Shown here: piece after piece, positions 9,965-21,653 of the stretch
Layout of the letters: the number at the start of each line of letters is the position of its first letter
Numbering within the stretch: the first letter of the stretch is position 1
DNA from: Cryptomeria japonica
Lineage: Eukaryota > Streptophyta > Pinopsida > Cupressales > Cupressaceae
Direction of reading: 5' to 3'
Assembly: GCF_030272615.1 (NCBI RefSeq)
Contig: NC_081415.1
Coordinates: forward strand, 505,315,373 to 505,379,372
DNA length: 64,000 nt
The notes under the pieces: model-generated
Databases searched by the model: none
Told to the model about the DNA's origin: nothing
Seen by the model: the letters and a program-made list of their open reading frames with translations, nothing else
Made by a program: the position numbers and the translations under genes

Positions 9965-12310
9965 CACTCTAGATGAGGATCTAGATGAAGTCGTGTGTGC
10001 AAAAGCTTTACGAAACAAAGTAATGCAATATTGAGAAAAACACAAAATTGTAACAATAAATGTATCATTATTTATATGTTCATCTTGTACATGGCATACT
10101 TATTTGTTTGCTTATGTTCAATTGATGTATCTATCCTACAGAAATGTATATCTAGATTTCATACCATAGAAGAAAAGAGTCATAATGGAATTTGAACCAT
10201 TTCTATGGAAGTGGAACCATTCCTATGACTCCTTATATTTTGATAGTTGTGTGTTGTTGAACAATTTTCTAGTAGGTGCCTAATGTGTTGACAGATGTAT
10301 TGAGGCTAAGACCCTCAAACCCTACCTTCGAGCCTATCCCAAGATCTAGGTTGTGTTCATGTGGTGCACACTCACTAACAGCTTAAGCTTTTGGTGTAGT
10401 GGTGGCCATATGTGACGCAACCAATGGTGACCCTATTGGGAAAGGGTTTAAACCCTGCCATCTTAGGTCCAAGTTGTGTGCCTACATAGTATTTGCTCGA
10501 AGCAAGGAGCTAATTTTCGAGGCTCAAGACCCTCAACCCCCGCCTTCAAACCAATCCCAAGATCTAGGTTGTGTTGATGCAAGGCACACTCACAACTTAA
10601 GCTTTAAGTGTAGTGGTGGTCAAATGTGACCCAACAAATGGCGACTCCCCATTGGGAGGGGTTCGACTCTTGCCCTCAACATGTTAGTTCTCCCCTAATT
10701 CTCCCCTCACAACCCATTCATGTGCATGCAATATGACCTCTCAAGTTCAAGTTGTGCACCTACATGGGTTGCTTAAAGCAAGGCGGCTAATTGTTGGGGC
10801 TTGCGACCATCAACCTTGCCTCCAAACCCATCCCAAGATCTGGTTTGTGTTCATGTGGTACGCACTCACTTACAATTTAAGCTCTTAGCATAGTATATGA
10901 TGCAATAGGATGACCTAGCATGGCCAAAGCCTCGAGGGTGTTGCTTGGACTGATGCATAAACTACATTGTTCGATGTCCATAGTGGTATGCTCAAAACAA
11001 CAAGACAAGAAGCAACGTGAATTAGGCTTTGTGGTGTCTTCTTTGGCATGTTAGTTGTCTCCCACTTGCACTTTTGTCTAAACCTTTTCTCAATCATTGC
11101 CACATAGCAATAGGCTTCTCATATCGTCTTCACTTTAACTAGCTTCAATCTAGACTAAATGGATGGTCATAAACTATTGGTACTTGCGGACACAATGCTA
11201 CTCCAACTCAAATGAACCTAGTCTTGCATAGAGTTCATGGAAAGCTTCTAAGAAATTGAATTAATTTCACATAAGCTTTAAATATGCCTCATGTTTGGTC
11301 TTCCTCCCAAAGTGCATGGGCTTGCCACCACTTCTTGACAATTGGAGGCTTTTAGGAGTGCAATCTTAATCTTCACTTCATCAAAAAAGTTATTCATGAA
11401 AAATGTCACTAATTGATTTGACTAATTATCTATAAAATCAACATTAATCTCACCGACAAACACAAGAATTCGTTGATTGATTGATTGATTTTACTTACCA
11501 ATAGCTTTACCTAATAAAGAGGTTGATGGAAACGCTTGTTCAAGGACTTCTACAAACTAGTTGAACATATTTTTTTGTTGACACTTGAGTGCTTCAATTT
11601 TACTTGTCTCCTCTTGCATTGGTTTGGCCATCTTGCAACGAGTCAATAGGTAGTTTGATAGTTTTCAAAGTTTGATGTTGAGAATCAAATACTTTATTTG
11701 TGTTTGATAGGGTCACGCAAGATGAAGGCAAACCACTTTCGCACCACTGGTTTGGGGCCTAGGTCAAACCTTAGTGAACTCTCCAAATGAGGATCTAGGT
11801 GAAGTTAAATGCGCACGCAAAAGCTTTGTGAGATGAAGTAGTGCAATACTAAGAGAGATATAGTAGTGAAACATTAAATATATTATTGTTTATCTATTCG
11901 TCCAATACATAGCTTACGTCTTGAGAAGATGTATGTCAATCATCTTCTAATCTTATCTAGCTATTTGTCAACTTATGTGCAATTAATGTATCTATGTTAA
12001 AAGCATGTATATATGATTACATGCATGGTGGCCAATAGTCATTATGAAGGTTGAACCATTCTTATGGAAGTGGAATTGCTTTCATGTATGACTCGTCTCT
12101 CAATTGCATGTTGTTGAATTATTTTCTACTAGGTGCTTGATGGACTAATAAATGACTTGGAAATCGTGCACCTCATGGGTGCCAATTGGACTGTTGCATC
12201 CACTACATTGTTTAATGTCAACAGTGTGATGCTTAGAACAACACAATAATAAGCGATATAAATTAGACTTTTCAATTTGGCCTAGAGGTGTAGTTAACCT
12301 TATTGAAGTT
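9965..12310. repeat. Two pairs of diverged direct repeats
   Basis: Pair 1: 9965-10300 and 11785-12150 share GAGGATCTAG, CAAAAGCTTT, GAACCATT and CTATGGAAGTGGAA-like words in order. Pair 2: 10918-11110 and 12160-12310 share ACTACATTGTT, ATGTC, AGTGNGATGCT and AACAACA in order. The second block of each pair follows the first at similar spacing, so an ancestral segment was probably duplicated and later interrupted by the triplicated unit. Confidence 0.55.
10302..10905 (+). repeat. Three-copy direct repeat with tRNA-like A/B box motifs
   Basis: Copies begin at 10302, 10519 and 10797. They share CCCAAGATCT, TGTGTTSATG, CACTCAC and CTTAAGCTTT or similar. Copies 1 and 2 continue with GGTGTAGTGGTGGCC (copy 1) resembling a pol III A box, and GGGTTTAAACCC (copy 1) or GGTTCGACTCTTGCC (copy 2) resembling a B box about 45 bp later. 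Copy 3 is truncated before these. This could be a tandem SINE-like sequence; the box assignment is by eye only. Confidence 0.5.
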
Positions 12311-12540
12311 GTGGTACAAACCACAAAAAGTTTGGCAAAAGTATGATTACCACACATGTGTTGGATTATGTGTCACCCTTGTTGTTGAGGAATGGATGAT
12401 CCTTGTGTTATTGCAAGCATCTAGGAGGTGTTCTAGTTTATGACAAACCACATAAGTGTTCCCACAATTACTGCAAATCATGAGAATAATCTTGGTATTA
12501 CTACAAAAACCTTGTTTCCTCCTAGATCACTATACCACCA

Positions 12541-13800
12541 AATGGGTTAAAACACATAACCATTGGTAAACCAATTGCAATCAACATTACCCACCCAATT
12601 CAACTCAACAAAACCTTATATCAACATCTTGCATAAATAAGATCCTTCCTAGTAGCAAATAGAATACTCTAAAGTGCCACAAAGGCATATGAAGGCCCTC
12701 TTAATTGCAATCCAACACTCTTTGCCCAAATCGGAGTTAAACCTACTCAAACTCCCACTACTTCGACAACATCTATTTTTATTTAGACCATTACATGCAT
12801 AAGGCTTCCCACAACACTAGCATATGGAACATGACTTGTGTCATCTCTCACATCATCTATCTTAGGACATTGTTCAACAAACAACTTCATTCTCACATGA
12901 ATAAGAACACTCTTCAGCTTGCAATCCTGCATTTTAAAATGCCACAACATAGTTAATGTACTTTTGACTCAACCATAGCTTCCTAATAATTATATCTCTC
13001 CTAATCTCCATTCCTATAATGTACTTAGCGGCCCATAGATCTTTCATGTTAAATTGTAATTAAAGTTGAGATTTAAGCACTTTCACCATATCTTTATTGT
13101 TACCAATGAGGAGCACATCATCAACATATAATACAATGACAATAAACAAATCATCAACAACCCATCCAAATAAACAATATAATCAAATTTTGTTCTAACA
13201 AATTCCAACTTCAAAGTATAAGCATTAAACTTTTGATAGCACATCTTGGGTGAGTACTTCAATCCATTGAGAGGTTTCATCTACTTGCAAACCAAATTTT
13301 CCTTGCCTTTTATAAAAAGGTGCTCAATTTGTGGCATGTAGATTTTCTCCAAATTCCCAAGCAAAAATGTTCTCTTAACATTCATTTGCTAAACCTCAAG
13401 ATCACATACAAAAGAGACGATAAAAATTTAATGGAAACAAAATTTCGAAACAAGGGAAAAAATCTCACCAAAATCCATTCCCTCGACCTAGGAATAACCT
13501 TTACGACCAATTGTAACTTATTTTTTCAATCTTGTCCTCAAAACTTATCTTCTTGAAAACCCATTTTTGTCCAACAAATTTCCTTCACCCAAGTCCTATC
13601 CTTTTGCAAGGCTACCATCTCCTTATCCATGGCCTTCTTTTAGGACTTGTTGTCCTTTGAATCTACCACCTCCTTCATAGTTCTAGGATCATCATCATGG
13701 CAAACAATGCAAAAATGCAAGGAAAGCCAAATGGGCTATGCCTTTCAATTCTCATCTTTACCGAGGGGACCTACTCATGAGTGAAGTAACGAGGTCTTCC
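12541..13800 (-). pseudogene. Copia reverse transcriptase and RNase H N-half
   Basis: The minus strand reads, in shifting frames, EGMDFGEIFS, QMNVKRTFLLG, then PLNGLKYSPKMCYQKFNAY and YYMLMMCSSL. These match the copia RT blocks EGIDFxExFSPV, QMDVKTAFLNG, SLYGLKQSPRxWYxKFD and the catalytic LYVDDM. In this copy the catalytic YVDD is replaced (YMLMM), so the domain is dead. Further left, SRFNSDLGKECW and an FNPFGG block mark the start of RNase H. Confidence 0.7.
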
Positions 13801-13849
13801 TTTGAATTCTCATCAAGATCACCTCCCAATATTGGTCCTTTTGGAACTT

Positions 13850-14800
13850 CTTGATATTGATGAGATGTGGTTTCCTTAAATTTAGCTCAAAATACACCTC
13901 ATTTTCCTTTTCATCCCTTGGTTGCTCTAACTATGGAGAAGACTTGATCTCTTTGAAAAAAACATTTCAATTGTATACCATCTTTCCTAAGTCAAGATTC
14001 CAAGGCTTGTATCCTTTCACAACTTCATTGTGGCCTACAAAGATGCACTTTGCTCACTTTAAAGTCCAACTTGTAGACCTCTTCTCCTTCAAAGCATGCT
14101 TAAATGCATTGCAACCACACAACCTAAAATGTTAAAAAGAGGACTTTTTACACACCCAAACCTCCTCAAGGGTTTTATAAAGAGTGATGTTGTACAAGAT
14201 CAATTAATAAGATGGAAAACAATAGCGATCGATTCTACCTACATCATTTGCTCTAACTCAAGACCATTGAGCATACTCCTAGCCCTTTCCATTAACATCT
14301 TGTTCTCCAACTTGTTGAGAGGTGCTTGGAGTGATCTTCTATCTTGCTCCATCATCCTTACAAAACTTATTGATCTTTACTAAACACAACTCTCCATCAT
14401 TATCCATCCCTAAGACTTTGATCTTCTTCTCTATTTGGTCTTTAGACTTATTGAAGACTTCACATTTTCATTTAAGAACACCAATGATTATATGGAAAAA
14501 TCATCAATGAAAAAATACATAATACAAGGATTTTTCTACAAATGAAATAAAAATAAGTTCGTTCAAACGCGTCATGATGAACCAAATGTAAAATCCCATA
14601 TAATCTAGTAGAGTCTAAGTAAAACTTAACCTCAAAATTATTACATTCAATTAATGTGCTAGCATCAAGTCTAAATAGAGTTCCACAACAGATCCCTTTG
14701 CCAACACCCATGGCTCCTCTAACCATTTCTAACCTTCCTAAAATGAATTTGCACACCCAAATCATTCATTCTACTTAAAAAAGTCAAATCCCTCACCAAA
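13850..14800 (-). pseudogene. Copia integrase
   Basis: Minus-strand fragments resemble the GAG-pre-integrase region (MVRGAMGVGKG, GTLFRLDAST) and the integrase core (a KGILDYVHSD-like block read as YGILHLVHHD). Further left a block equivalent to ERMNRTLxEKARSML is recognisable. Several stops and frame changes occur, and the catalytic D,D,E set cannot be read intact. Confidence 0.6.
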
Positions 14801-14929
14801 CTAGGGTCATGCAAAACACCAAAGTAAAACTTGTCCTCTCATCTTTGTACACCAACAATACCTCCCTATTGTCAATGATCTTGTGAGGCATTTTGTCTCC
14901 CAAAAAACCACTCCTCGTAGGGAGTCGTT

Positions 14930-15290
14930 TGGGATGAAGAACCAAAATTCATCAACCATGCATCATCACATGCATACATAACAAAAGATTCCAAGAACAA
15001 ATCGCTAGATTCTTCACTAGAGCTCTTCAAATCAGATTCCTTCTAGTCATATTTTCTTTACATTACTTCCAAATATGACCAATCTTTGTGCAACTTTAGT
15101 ATTTCACCTTCAATTTTACCAAGAGACTTAGGCCTTGCCTTAGACTTGGATCTCTTGTCTCCCTTCTTGTTCTTACCCTTTTTATCAAATGGCCTTTGAT
15201 ATCCAGCATCCTTAATGGATTCTAAAATTTTCTGCCTTATTTCTTCTAAAAACAAGACACTCATAACCTCCTTGAGCTTCAACTTTGAAA
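14930..15290 (-). pseudogene. Copia gag tail and protease
   Basis: The frame 15058-15282 (minus) is basic (KKGKNKKGDKRSKSKARPKS) and matches the linker before the copia CCHC knuckle; the knuckle itself is degenerate. Further left DDAWLMNFGSSSQTTPYEEW aligns with the protease region DxWxLDSGASxHMTPxxxWF. The catalytic D-S-G is replaced by N-F-G, so the protease is inactive. Confidence 0.65.
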
Positions 15291-15945
15291 AGGCAAAGCT
15301 ATTTCACCATGACAAAGTTATTCCAAAAAATATGGCAACCAAAAACACAAGGTTGTGCATTGATCTTCCTCATCCATCTTGACATCAATAGATCCCAACT
15401 AACTAATAACAATGTCAAGAGAATTCTGATGCCCAGTCCAAAAAATTTCAACAAACATATGCAAGGAATAAAATTTCTTCGACTCAAAAAGAAAAATTGT
15501 TCACCAAGGACATCATCTAATACAAAGCCTCAGTTTTATCCCACAACATCTTAGTAGTATCTTGTCTAGAGACATTCAAAAGCACCAAATTTGAAAGGCA
15601 TAGACAAAGGGTGGACCTAGCCTTTCCGTCTAATTTTCCCATTCTTCATCTTTCATCACAAAAAACTTCTAATTAGTCACTACAATCCATTGGCCAGGAG
15701 ATCCTCTACCTTGAGCTTCCACAACTTTCTTTCTCTCTTTACTTTACCCATTCTTCCATCTTTCATCACAGAAGACTTCTAAATAACCACTACGATCCAC
15801 TGATCTCGATCCACCAAAAGATCCTCTATCTTGAGCTCCACAATTAAAAGTTCACCTGTGCAAAGCTCTCACTCAAACCAAGGTTAATATAGAGCTGAAA
15901 TGCTCCCCTCTCATAATCTAACAACTAACTTGCCCTTATACTGAA
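15291..15945 (-). pseudogene. Probable copia gag N-terminal half and leader, heavily decayed
   Basis: The position between the gag tail and the right LTR is where gag and the leader should be. No clean gag motif was read, and no clear primer-binding site was found next to the LTR. Two similar blocks (about 15640-15720 and 15755-15840, sharing CATCTTTCATCACA and ACTTCTAA) form a local duplication. Confidence 0.35.
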
Positions 15946-16110
15946 TGCAAGGAAAAACATTGCAATCTAATTGGGAATATATTGCAATCTAGGTTGCAAA
16001 AACAAAACAAAAAATCCATAGAGTAGCAAAGCAATACACATTACACAAAATATACCATTGGAAAACCCTTACAGAAAAAACTCAAGCAAGAATAATACAG
16101 ATTTGATTAT
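15946..16110 (-). repeat. Right (5') LTR block of the copia element
   Basis: It starts TGCAAGGAAAAACAT on the plus strand and matches the left LTR over about 140 bp. The LTR may run to about 16260, where CTATAAATCAGG (minus strand) sits in the last part, but this extension could not be aligned with the left copy. Confidence 0.5.
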
Positions 16111-16775
16111 ATTATCAAGAACAAATTACAATACAATAGGTATCTTAAATTGAAATGAGATCTTCAACCAAATGTCTAGAGCAATTTCAGTAGCATGTAT
16201 CTGTCAACCAAGAACTTACATTGAACTTCAACCCAAGCACCTGATTTATAGGACAAAGCATAGTAGAAAAACACAAAATTGGCAAAAACTTGGTAGGCCT
16301 AAAATTTGACTCAAACTTGGAACTCGATAAAAATTTGTTAACATAAAAAAACATAAATTTGCGAATTACTTTTTTTTAAATATGCATAGAACTAAATTTA
16401 CAAAAAGTCATAAGTAGTTTTTCATTCATTTATAGATTTGTAGCGTCCTAAATTGTACTCCTTTACAATTTAGTCCACATTTTGGGTCCTCACCTTAGTG
16501 TGTGTCTCCCAATGCCTAATTAAGTCCTGATTATGCCTTAATCATGCAGATATGGCTTCATTTTCATCTCATGCACTGCATGGCCCCTTGGTCTAGCCCC
16601 AAAATAGGGTAGGACCACGGCGTGGTGCCTTTGTCCTCACTGAGACCAGGGTGCCACACCCTGGTCCTCCTTAATTGGGCCCTATTTTGGACCCCTCTTG
16701 CATTCTCAAATTTAAGCAGGAAATCTCTCTGTGTCGGCCTATGTCGGAAAATTAGCATGTTATTCAACAGGCAAG

Positions 16776-16782
16776 TATATAA
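16776..16782 (+). promoter_or_regulatory. TATA box in LTR-like segment
   Basis: TATATAA lies in GCAAGTATATAAGGAGG, about 340 bp after the putative LTR start. Confidence 0.5.
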
Positions 16783-17239
16783 GGAGGTTTTCCCCTCTCA
16801 TTTGCATATACAGGATACATGAAACAAGGGCGAAATTATAATCATCAAGCATTCAAGCATTCAGCATTTAGCATTTTTAGAGGTCTTCAAAGCTGCATTC
16901 TTCACTCATCAATTGTGAAGCATCATTACATCTTTTATTTGCAAGCATGTGTGTGTGATTAGGGTTTTGTCATATTCATGTCATTTCATACAACATATAT
17001 GATTACATTCAAGAAGCAAAACATCATTATCAATCATTGCGGATCTGAGGTATACCTTTCCGTTATTTATTTCAGTATTTGTAATATTTAAATCAAGATT
17101 AATTCCTTAATCGGGGTTTGACTTAGGTATTCCCAACCTATTCTCTTTCCTTCTATGTGCAAGAAACAAGTATGGAGTTGTGATCTTCAAAATAGGCATT
17201 ATTTGCAAAGACGAATCAACCCTCTTTGGCGTGTGAAAA

Positions 17240-17274
17240 GTTAGGACCAAAGCGACGGGCACTCCGGTCCTAAC
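17240..17274. repeat. Hairpin with 9-bp perfect arms
   Basis: GTTAGGACC at 17240-17248 pairs with GGTCCTAAC at 17266-17274 around a 17-nt GC-rich loop containing AAAGCGACGGGC. There is no T run on either side, so it is not a simple terminator. Confidence 0.75.
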
Positions 17275-17425
17275 ATTTTTGGAGCTTTTTCTCAGATCAG
17301 GTCCAAATTTGCTTATATTTTTCTTAAATCAAGGTGCGTGCCTCAATCCGACGACTGTAGCTCACTGTTTCTGCATATTTACCTTCATTTTCAGCACTTT
17401 TCCCTAATTTCAGCATTTCAACTCA

Positions 17426-17527
17426 CAAAAGAGGGTGAACAAATTCACATCCCCTAGAATCCAATCAGTATTCAGTCCTTATCATTACTGATTTGTGATT
17501 GAATCTATTGGATTCACCCCTCTTTTG
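17426..17527. repeat. Imperfect foldback of about 100 bp
   Basis: CAAAAGAGGGTGAA at the left end pairs with TTCACCCCTCTTTTG at the right end (one bulge). Inner segments also pair (GAATCCAAT with ATTGGATTC, CAGTA with TACTG), with unpaired bases between. It may be a small foldback transposon, or a structured part of the neighbouring retroelement leader. Confidence 0.6.
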
Positions 17528-19104
17528 AATGCAATGGCAAATTAGCGGTTTTCATCTCTCATGGTGGAAACCCTAATTTTTCATCCATTACAAGATCAAT
17601 AAACAAATTCAATGGACATCATGTGTCATATGATTATAAATTACAAATCCATATTAGTATTTTTACAATTTTCATCAATGGGAAACATGAGCCCAAAAGT
17701 TTTTTTTTTCGCTTTTTAAAACCAGAGTGGGGATATGGGGAAAGCAGCAGGATCAAGGGGCAGCACCCCTTGCGAGGATTTTGGGGTAGATAACCTAGTC
17801 ACTAGTGGGGTTGAGGGTCAGTGCCTTTAGTACATTACCTATCACAATATAAGGCAAGGTCAAGGGGCAATATTAACCCTTTTATTTTTTTCTATTTTAA
17901 CCAAATGATTGAGGTTTGCATGCTCCGCGTGATGCAGATAGGATTGATGACAGCCAACAGGTGTGCCCAAGAAAGGGAGGACAGCTGCTGCACATAGTGC
18001 AGCATAGCGCTCACCTGTGTGCAAGTCCAGAGTGTGTGAGATGCATAAAGGAGGGAAGGGTGAGCTGGCTGCCAAAATAAGGTCTGCAGCTGCTACAGCT
18101 GAGGCACATCAAGCAGATGAAGATGCTGAAGGAAGGCAAGCAGATTTGAAGGAAAAAGTATAGGCAAGCAATGATAGATGCTGCCAACAGAGAGACATTA
18201 ATGTTTTTAATATTGTACATACTGAGGATATTAGTGAAGAAAATGTGCACCAATAATTATGATGCTTTTAAAACTTGCAGATCATTATGCCATGGAATTG
18301 CTTCTTAAAAATAGGATGGATTTATATACAAAAATATGTTAGCAAGATGCACCATGAATGAAATTGTGAACATAAAGTACACCTGTGAACACGCAAAAAT
18401 AAAGAAGTTATTCCGTGGCTATTAGTGGGATGGAAGCAGTGGCCAGTAGGGTATAACTGGTAAGTAGGGCAGAAGCATTTGCAGCAAGGGAAAGAATAAA
18501 GGAATTTCCCTCATTTTCATTTTTTGGTAACAGTACACACTTGAAGGCAGTAAAAATATGCAGAGATTTCACTATAATAGAATAAACTTATGTACCTTAT
18601 TTTTACTCTCATGTTCCAGGACTGTGTGGCTCTAATACCAATTATATGCTCCCAAAACTAAACTTAGTAGAACAAGAAAGCAACAAAAAAATGAATAAAA
18701 TGCTATGCAGTAGTTCTGAAATGTAAGAGCACTCTACCCATGATACATTTCCACGTAGCACACCACTACTGGTAGAGACAATAAATTATTCACAAGGAAC
18801 AATAGAATTTAAGTGTTGTGTAAATAATTAGACTCTATCACCCTAACGCGTAAAAAAGTTTATGATGTAATGAAAAAGAGCAGTTGGCTTATTAAACTTT
18901 ATGATGTTGTGGAAGGAGTTCAACAGCTTCATTCCCTCAAAGCCTACTATTGGGTAAATTCCTAGCAAGGGAAACAACTGGCATTTCTTCTTGTTTTTAG
19001 TCCTCTGCTGAAAAAAATTCCTCTATTTTCACTTCTCTGTTATCAGTTCCATACATCTCCTCAAGATCTTCACCCATAAATTCAGTCATGTGGACCCTAC
19101 CAAG
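17528..19104. other. No gene seen
   Basis: AT-rich with no supported coding sequence. Near 18630 the minus strand reads TGGTATTAGAGCC, one base from the copia primer-binding site, but no LTR end could be fixed next to it. Confidence 0.35.
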
Positions 19105-19291
19105 GGAATTGCATTACATCCTTTGGACCATGCCTCTCTGAAATTTGCAACTAAGACAAAACCCCTTTAAGCTCAAAAAAGCAATTGTAGGAGAGGTCGG
19201 AATTGCATTACATCCTTTGGACATGTCTCTTTGAAATTTGCAACTACGACAAAACCCCTTTAATCTCAAAACAGCAATTGTAGCAGGGGTC
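19105..19291. repeat. Tandem duplication, 94-bp unit, two copies
   Basis: GGAATTGCATTACATCC begins at 19105 and again at 19199. Both copies continue with TGAAATTTGCAACTA, GACAAAACCCCTTTAA and GCAATTGTAG. They differ by about ten changes, so the duplication is not recent. Confidence 0.85.
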
Positions 19292-21653
19292 TTACCGTCT
19301 TTTCCTTTGGACTAGACAGTAGTTGCCAGTAGGGATGACATGCATGGTTTATTTAACAGTAACTTTATTCTTTTGCTGTTGGATGAGTTTTGGAGAGCAA
19401 TGCTGTTGTAAGACAACATGCAACAACCTCAGAAAAAATGAATATGATCATGCATGATAATTGGTAGCCTCGTAGCCTCAAAACCTTGGCATATCTGCCG
19501 TGGATTATTAAAATCAATTTATGTGCATAGCAACCCTGCACCTAAAAGAAATATTATACACCAACAAAGTGCTTACTGAAATTCTCATGTGTAATAGGCA
19601 CATATGCCTCAAAATCATGATATAAAGCAGTAACAAATTGATCCAAGTAGTTGTTTCCAGGTTTGTTGTCCCCTTACTTGTAGCCCCACTCCTATTTTCA
19701 TTCAACCATTTTCCACCAATCAAATGCAGGACAGCTTGCTCATCCAAACCTTCGACTTAATAGCTTTAATATACCCATTTAATTTAAAAATTATAATCTT
19801 CAACGTTGTGCTCTAAATATGACATCGCCACCTTCATTAACCTGTTACAGTTTCTTGCAAACAGATTTTAATCATTACCATGCCATACAGCCTCCCTTCA
19901 ATTAATGAAGTAGCCCATGCTGGCCATCTTCTTCACTACTCATACCTCTCATTCTCATTTGTACATCATTAGTGATTACAGGATTTGATCTATTTGCTCC
20001 ATACTGATCATATAATTCTTCAAAGGAGCTCTTAGAACTTCTTCCATTGACAGCACAATTTCTGATTTCAAACCATGGTTGACATCTGCCAACGAGGCCA
20101 AGAAATAATCTTAAACTGACCATCAGTGTATTTGTGTAACTTTCAGAGAGATCTGAAACTAAAACACTGAATTTTGCAATAGAAGAATTGGGGCTGATAC
20201 AAAATTGTAACCACCGCTATAGTAAAGCTTTCTGATATAAACTAATAGAAAATAATGAAATATGAATGGATAAACCCAATTTGAAAACACAAATCTAATG
20301 AATTCACAAATTCCTAAGAACTATTGCAAAGTTAACAGTTCTAATGAAAACTGCTAAAACTGGAAATCTGGAATTTGTTTGCAACTGGACATTGGAATTA
20401 CCAAAACATGAATGACCAGCGTTTTTTATTTATTTTTAGTTTTGAAGAATGGGAAGTTAAAGTATAACTAGAAACATGGCTAAAAATGCATGACATGACA
20501 TTAACAGTTTTCCCAGTTTAGCTCTTTGCCCTCTTGCAAGCAGGATAACTTTTAATAGACCCACAAAAATGCTTCATATGAAAACACAAGCTACACATGG
20601 AAAACACAATCCTAATGGACTCATTACTGATGTGCATACATTATAGCATAGATTCATTTTTAGCTCTATTTTATCTGTGCATACTGCAAAAACGTATCCC
20701 TGCGCACCTGCCAAAGAACCCAGCACAAAGTTTTCATGTGGCCATCTACCATGCTCAAATCCCTCGATCGCATTTCTCATATAATTCAAATTTCATGTTT
20801 TTTTTCACTTATAGTAAGAAAAGAATGCACCACTGTTACTGACCTAAACAAAGTTATCATATAAAAATATGAGAGCAAACCAGGAATGGCATACTGATCC
20901 GTAAAATTCAGGGAAAATAATTGCTTTTAATCCCAACGATCTATTTTTACCACTTCCCAGCAGACAATCCATCATTGGATAATAAGATTGTTTCTTCAGA
21001 TTGTTAGAAGCTTTTCTCCTCAAGCAATCTTATCGAGCCTGCATTCCCTTTATTACATGCCACCACTTTTCACTTTGCTCTTGATCCAGTCCATTTTGCT
21101 CCCCTAACCTTTGTATTTTAATTCATTATATTTATGTTTCAAGCACAAAATTCAACTTACAAGTACAATGCATTCATACAAAATAAACTTGTGATGCTTT
21201 TAACATTTCAATGTATGGCACCTAAAATATAGGTACTGTATGATTCTCCACTACAAAAGCTAAATTCTGAAGCATTTATTTCAAAAGTATAGATTCAACA
21301 TGTTTCCCGAACACCAAAAAAAAACATGGAGGGTACAAAAGAGATATGAACACCAAATGTAATTATTCAAAAATTAATTAGTCTTTGAAATATACACTAA
21401 TTTCTTATTCTATGAAGCCTCTATGAGCTTATGGACATATCCCCAAAACGATGTTCTGCAGGAACATGTCCACACCACCTGCCACAGAGCCTCTGTCCCT
21501 ACCCACTATCCACAGGACTGGATTACTATTCAAATATCGTACATAGGATTTGGGGTACCTGTAGGCATCCGCTTTTCAAATCCCCACACTTCTCCATCCC
21601 CCAAAAAAGTGCACTTAATGGAATATAGCCACAAAATATACATAACCAATGTC
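19292..21653. other. No gene seen
   Basis: Only short chance frames. Base composition is uniform and no retroelement motif was recognised. It could hold introns or UTR of a transcript related to the gene at 24.6-26.6 kb, but no evidence for that was found. Confidence 0.35.

Larger units (their letters stand above)
9960..12535. other. Repetitive insert splitting the copia RNase H
   Basis: The copia reading breaks off near 12535 (minus strand, at an FNPFGG block equivalent to the end of the RNase H N-half) and resumes near 9960. The DNA between shows no copia similarity. It consists largely of internally duplicated sequence: a triplicated unit at 10302-10905, and blocks at 9965-10300 and 10918-11110 that recur at 11785-12150 and 12160-12310. 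No terminal repeats or target duplication could be fixed, so its class is unknown. Confidence 0.5.
9129..16260 (-). mobile_element. Decayed Ty1/copia retrotransposon, transcribed right to left
   Basis: From right to left the minus strand shows an LTR-like block (from about 15946), gag tail, protease, GAG-pre-integrase, integrase, reverse transcriptase, RNase H, a polypurine tract and a left LTR, the canonical copia order. All coding parts hold stops and frameshifts. RNase H is split by about 2.6 kb of unrelated repetitive DNA (9960-12535). Without that insert the element would be about 4.5 kb, normal for copia. The right limit is approximate. Confidence 0.75.
16438..17290 (+). mobile_element. 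LTR-like segment with TATA box
   Basis: It begins TGTAGCGTCCTAAATTG and contains TATATAA at 16776-16782 followed by a CA/CAT-rich leader-like stretch with repeated CATTCAAGCATT words, a typical LTR layout. No partner LTR, gag or pol is seen, so it would be a solo LTR or a fragment. The right boundary is not fixed. A cellular promoter is an alternative, but no gene follows. Confidence 0.45.

Noticed and set aside
18620-18650. Copia primer-binding site on the minus strand (TGGTATTAGAGCC)
   Set aside because: One mismatch to the canonical site, but no LTR end, no gag and no partner LTR could be found around it.
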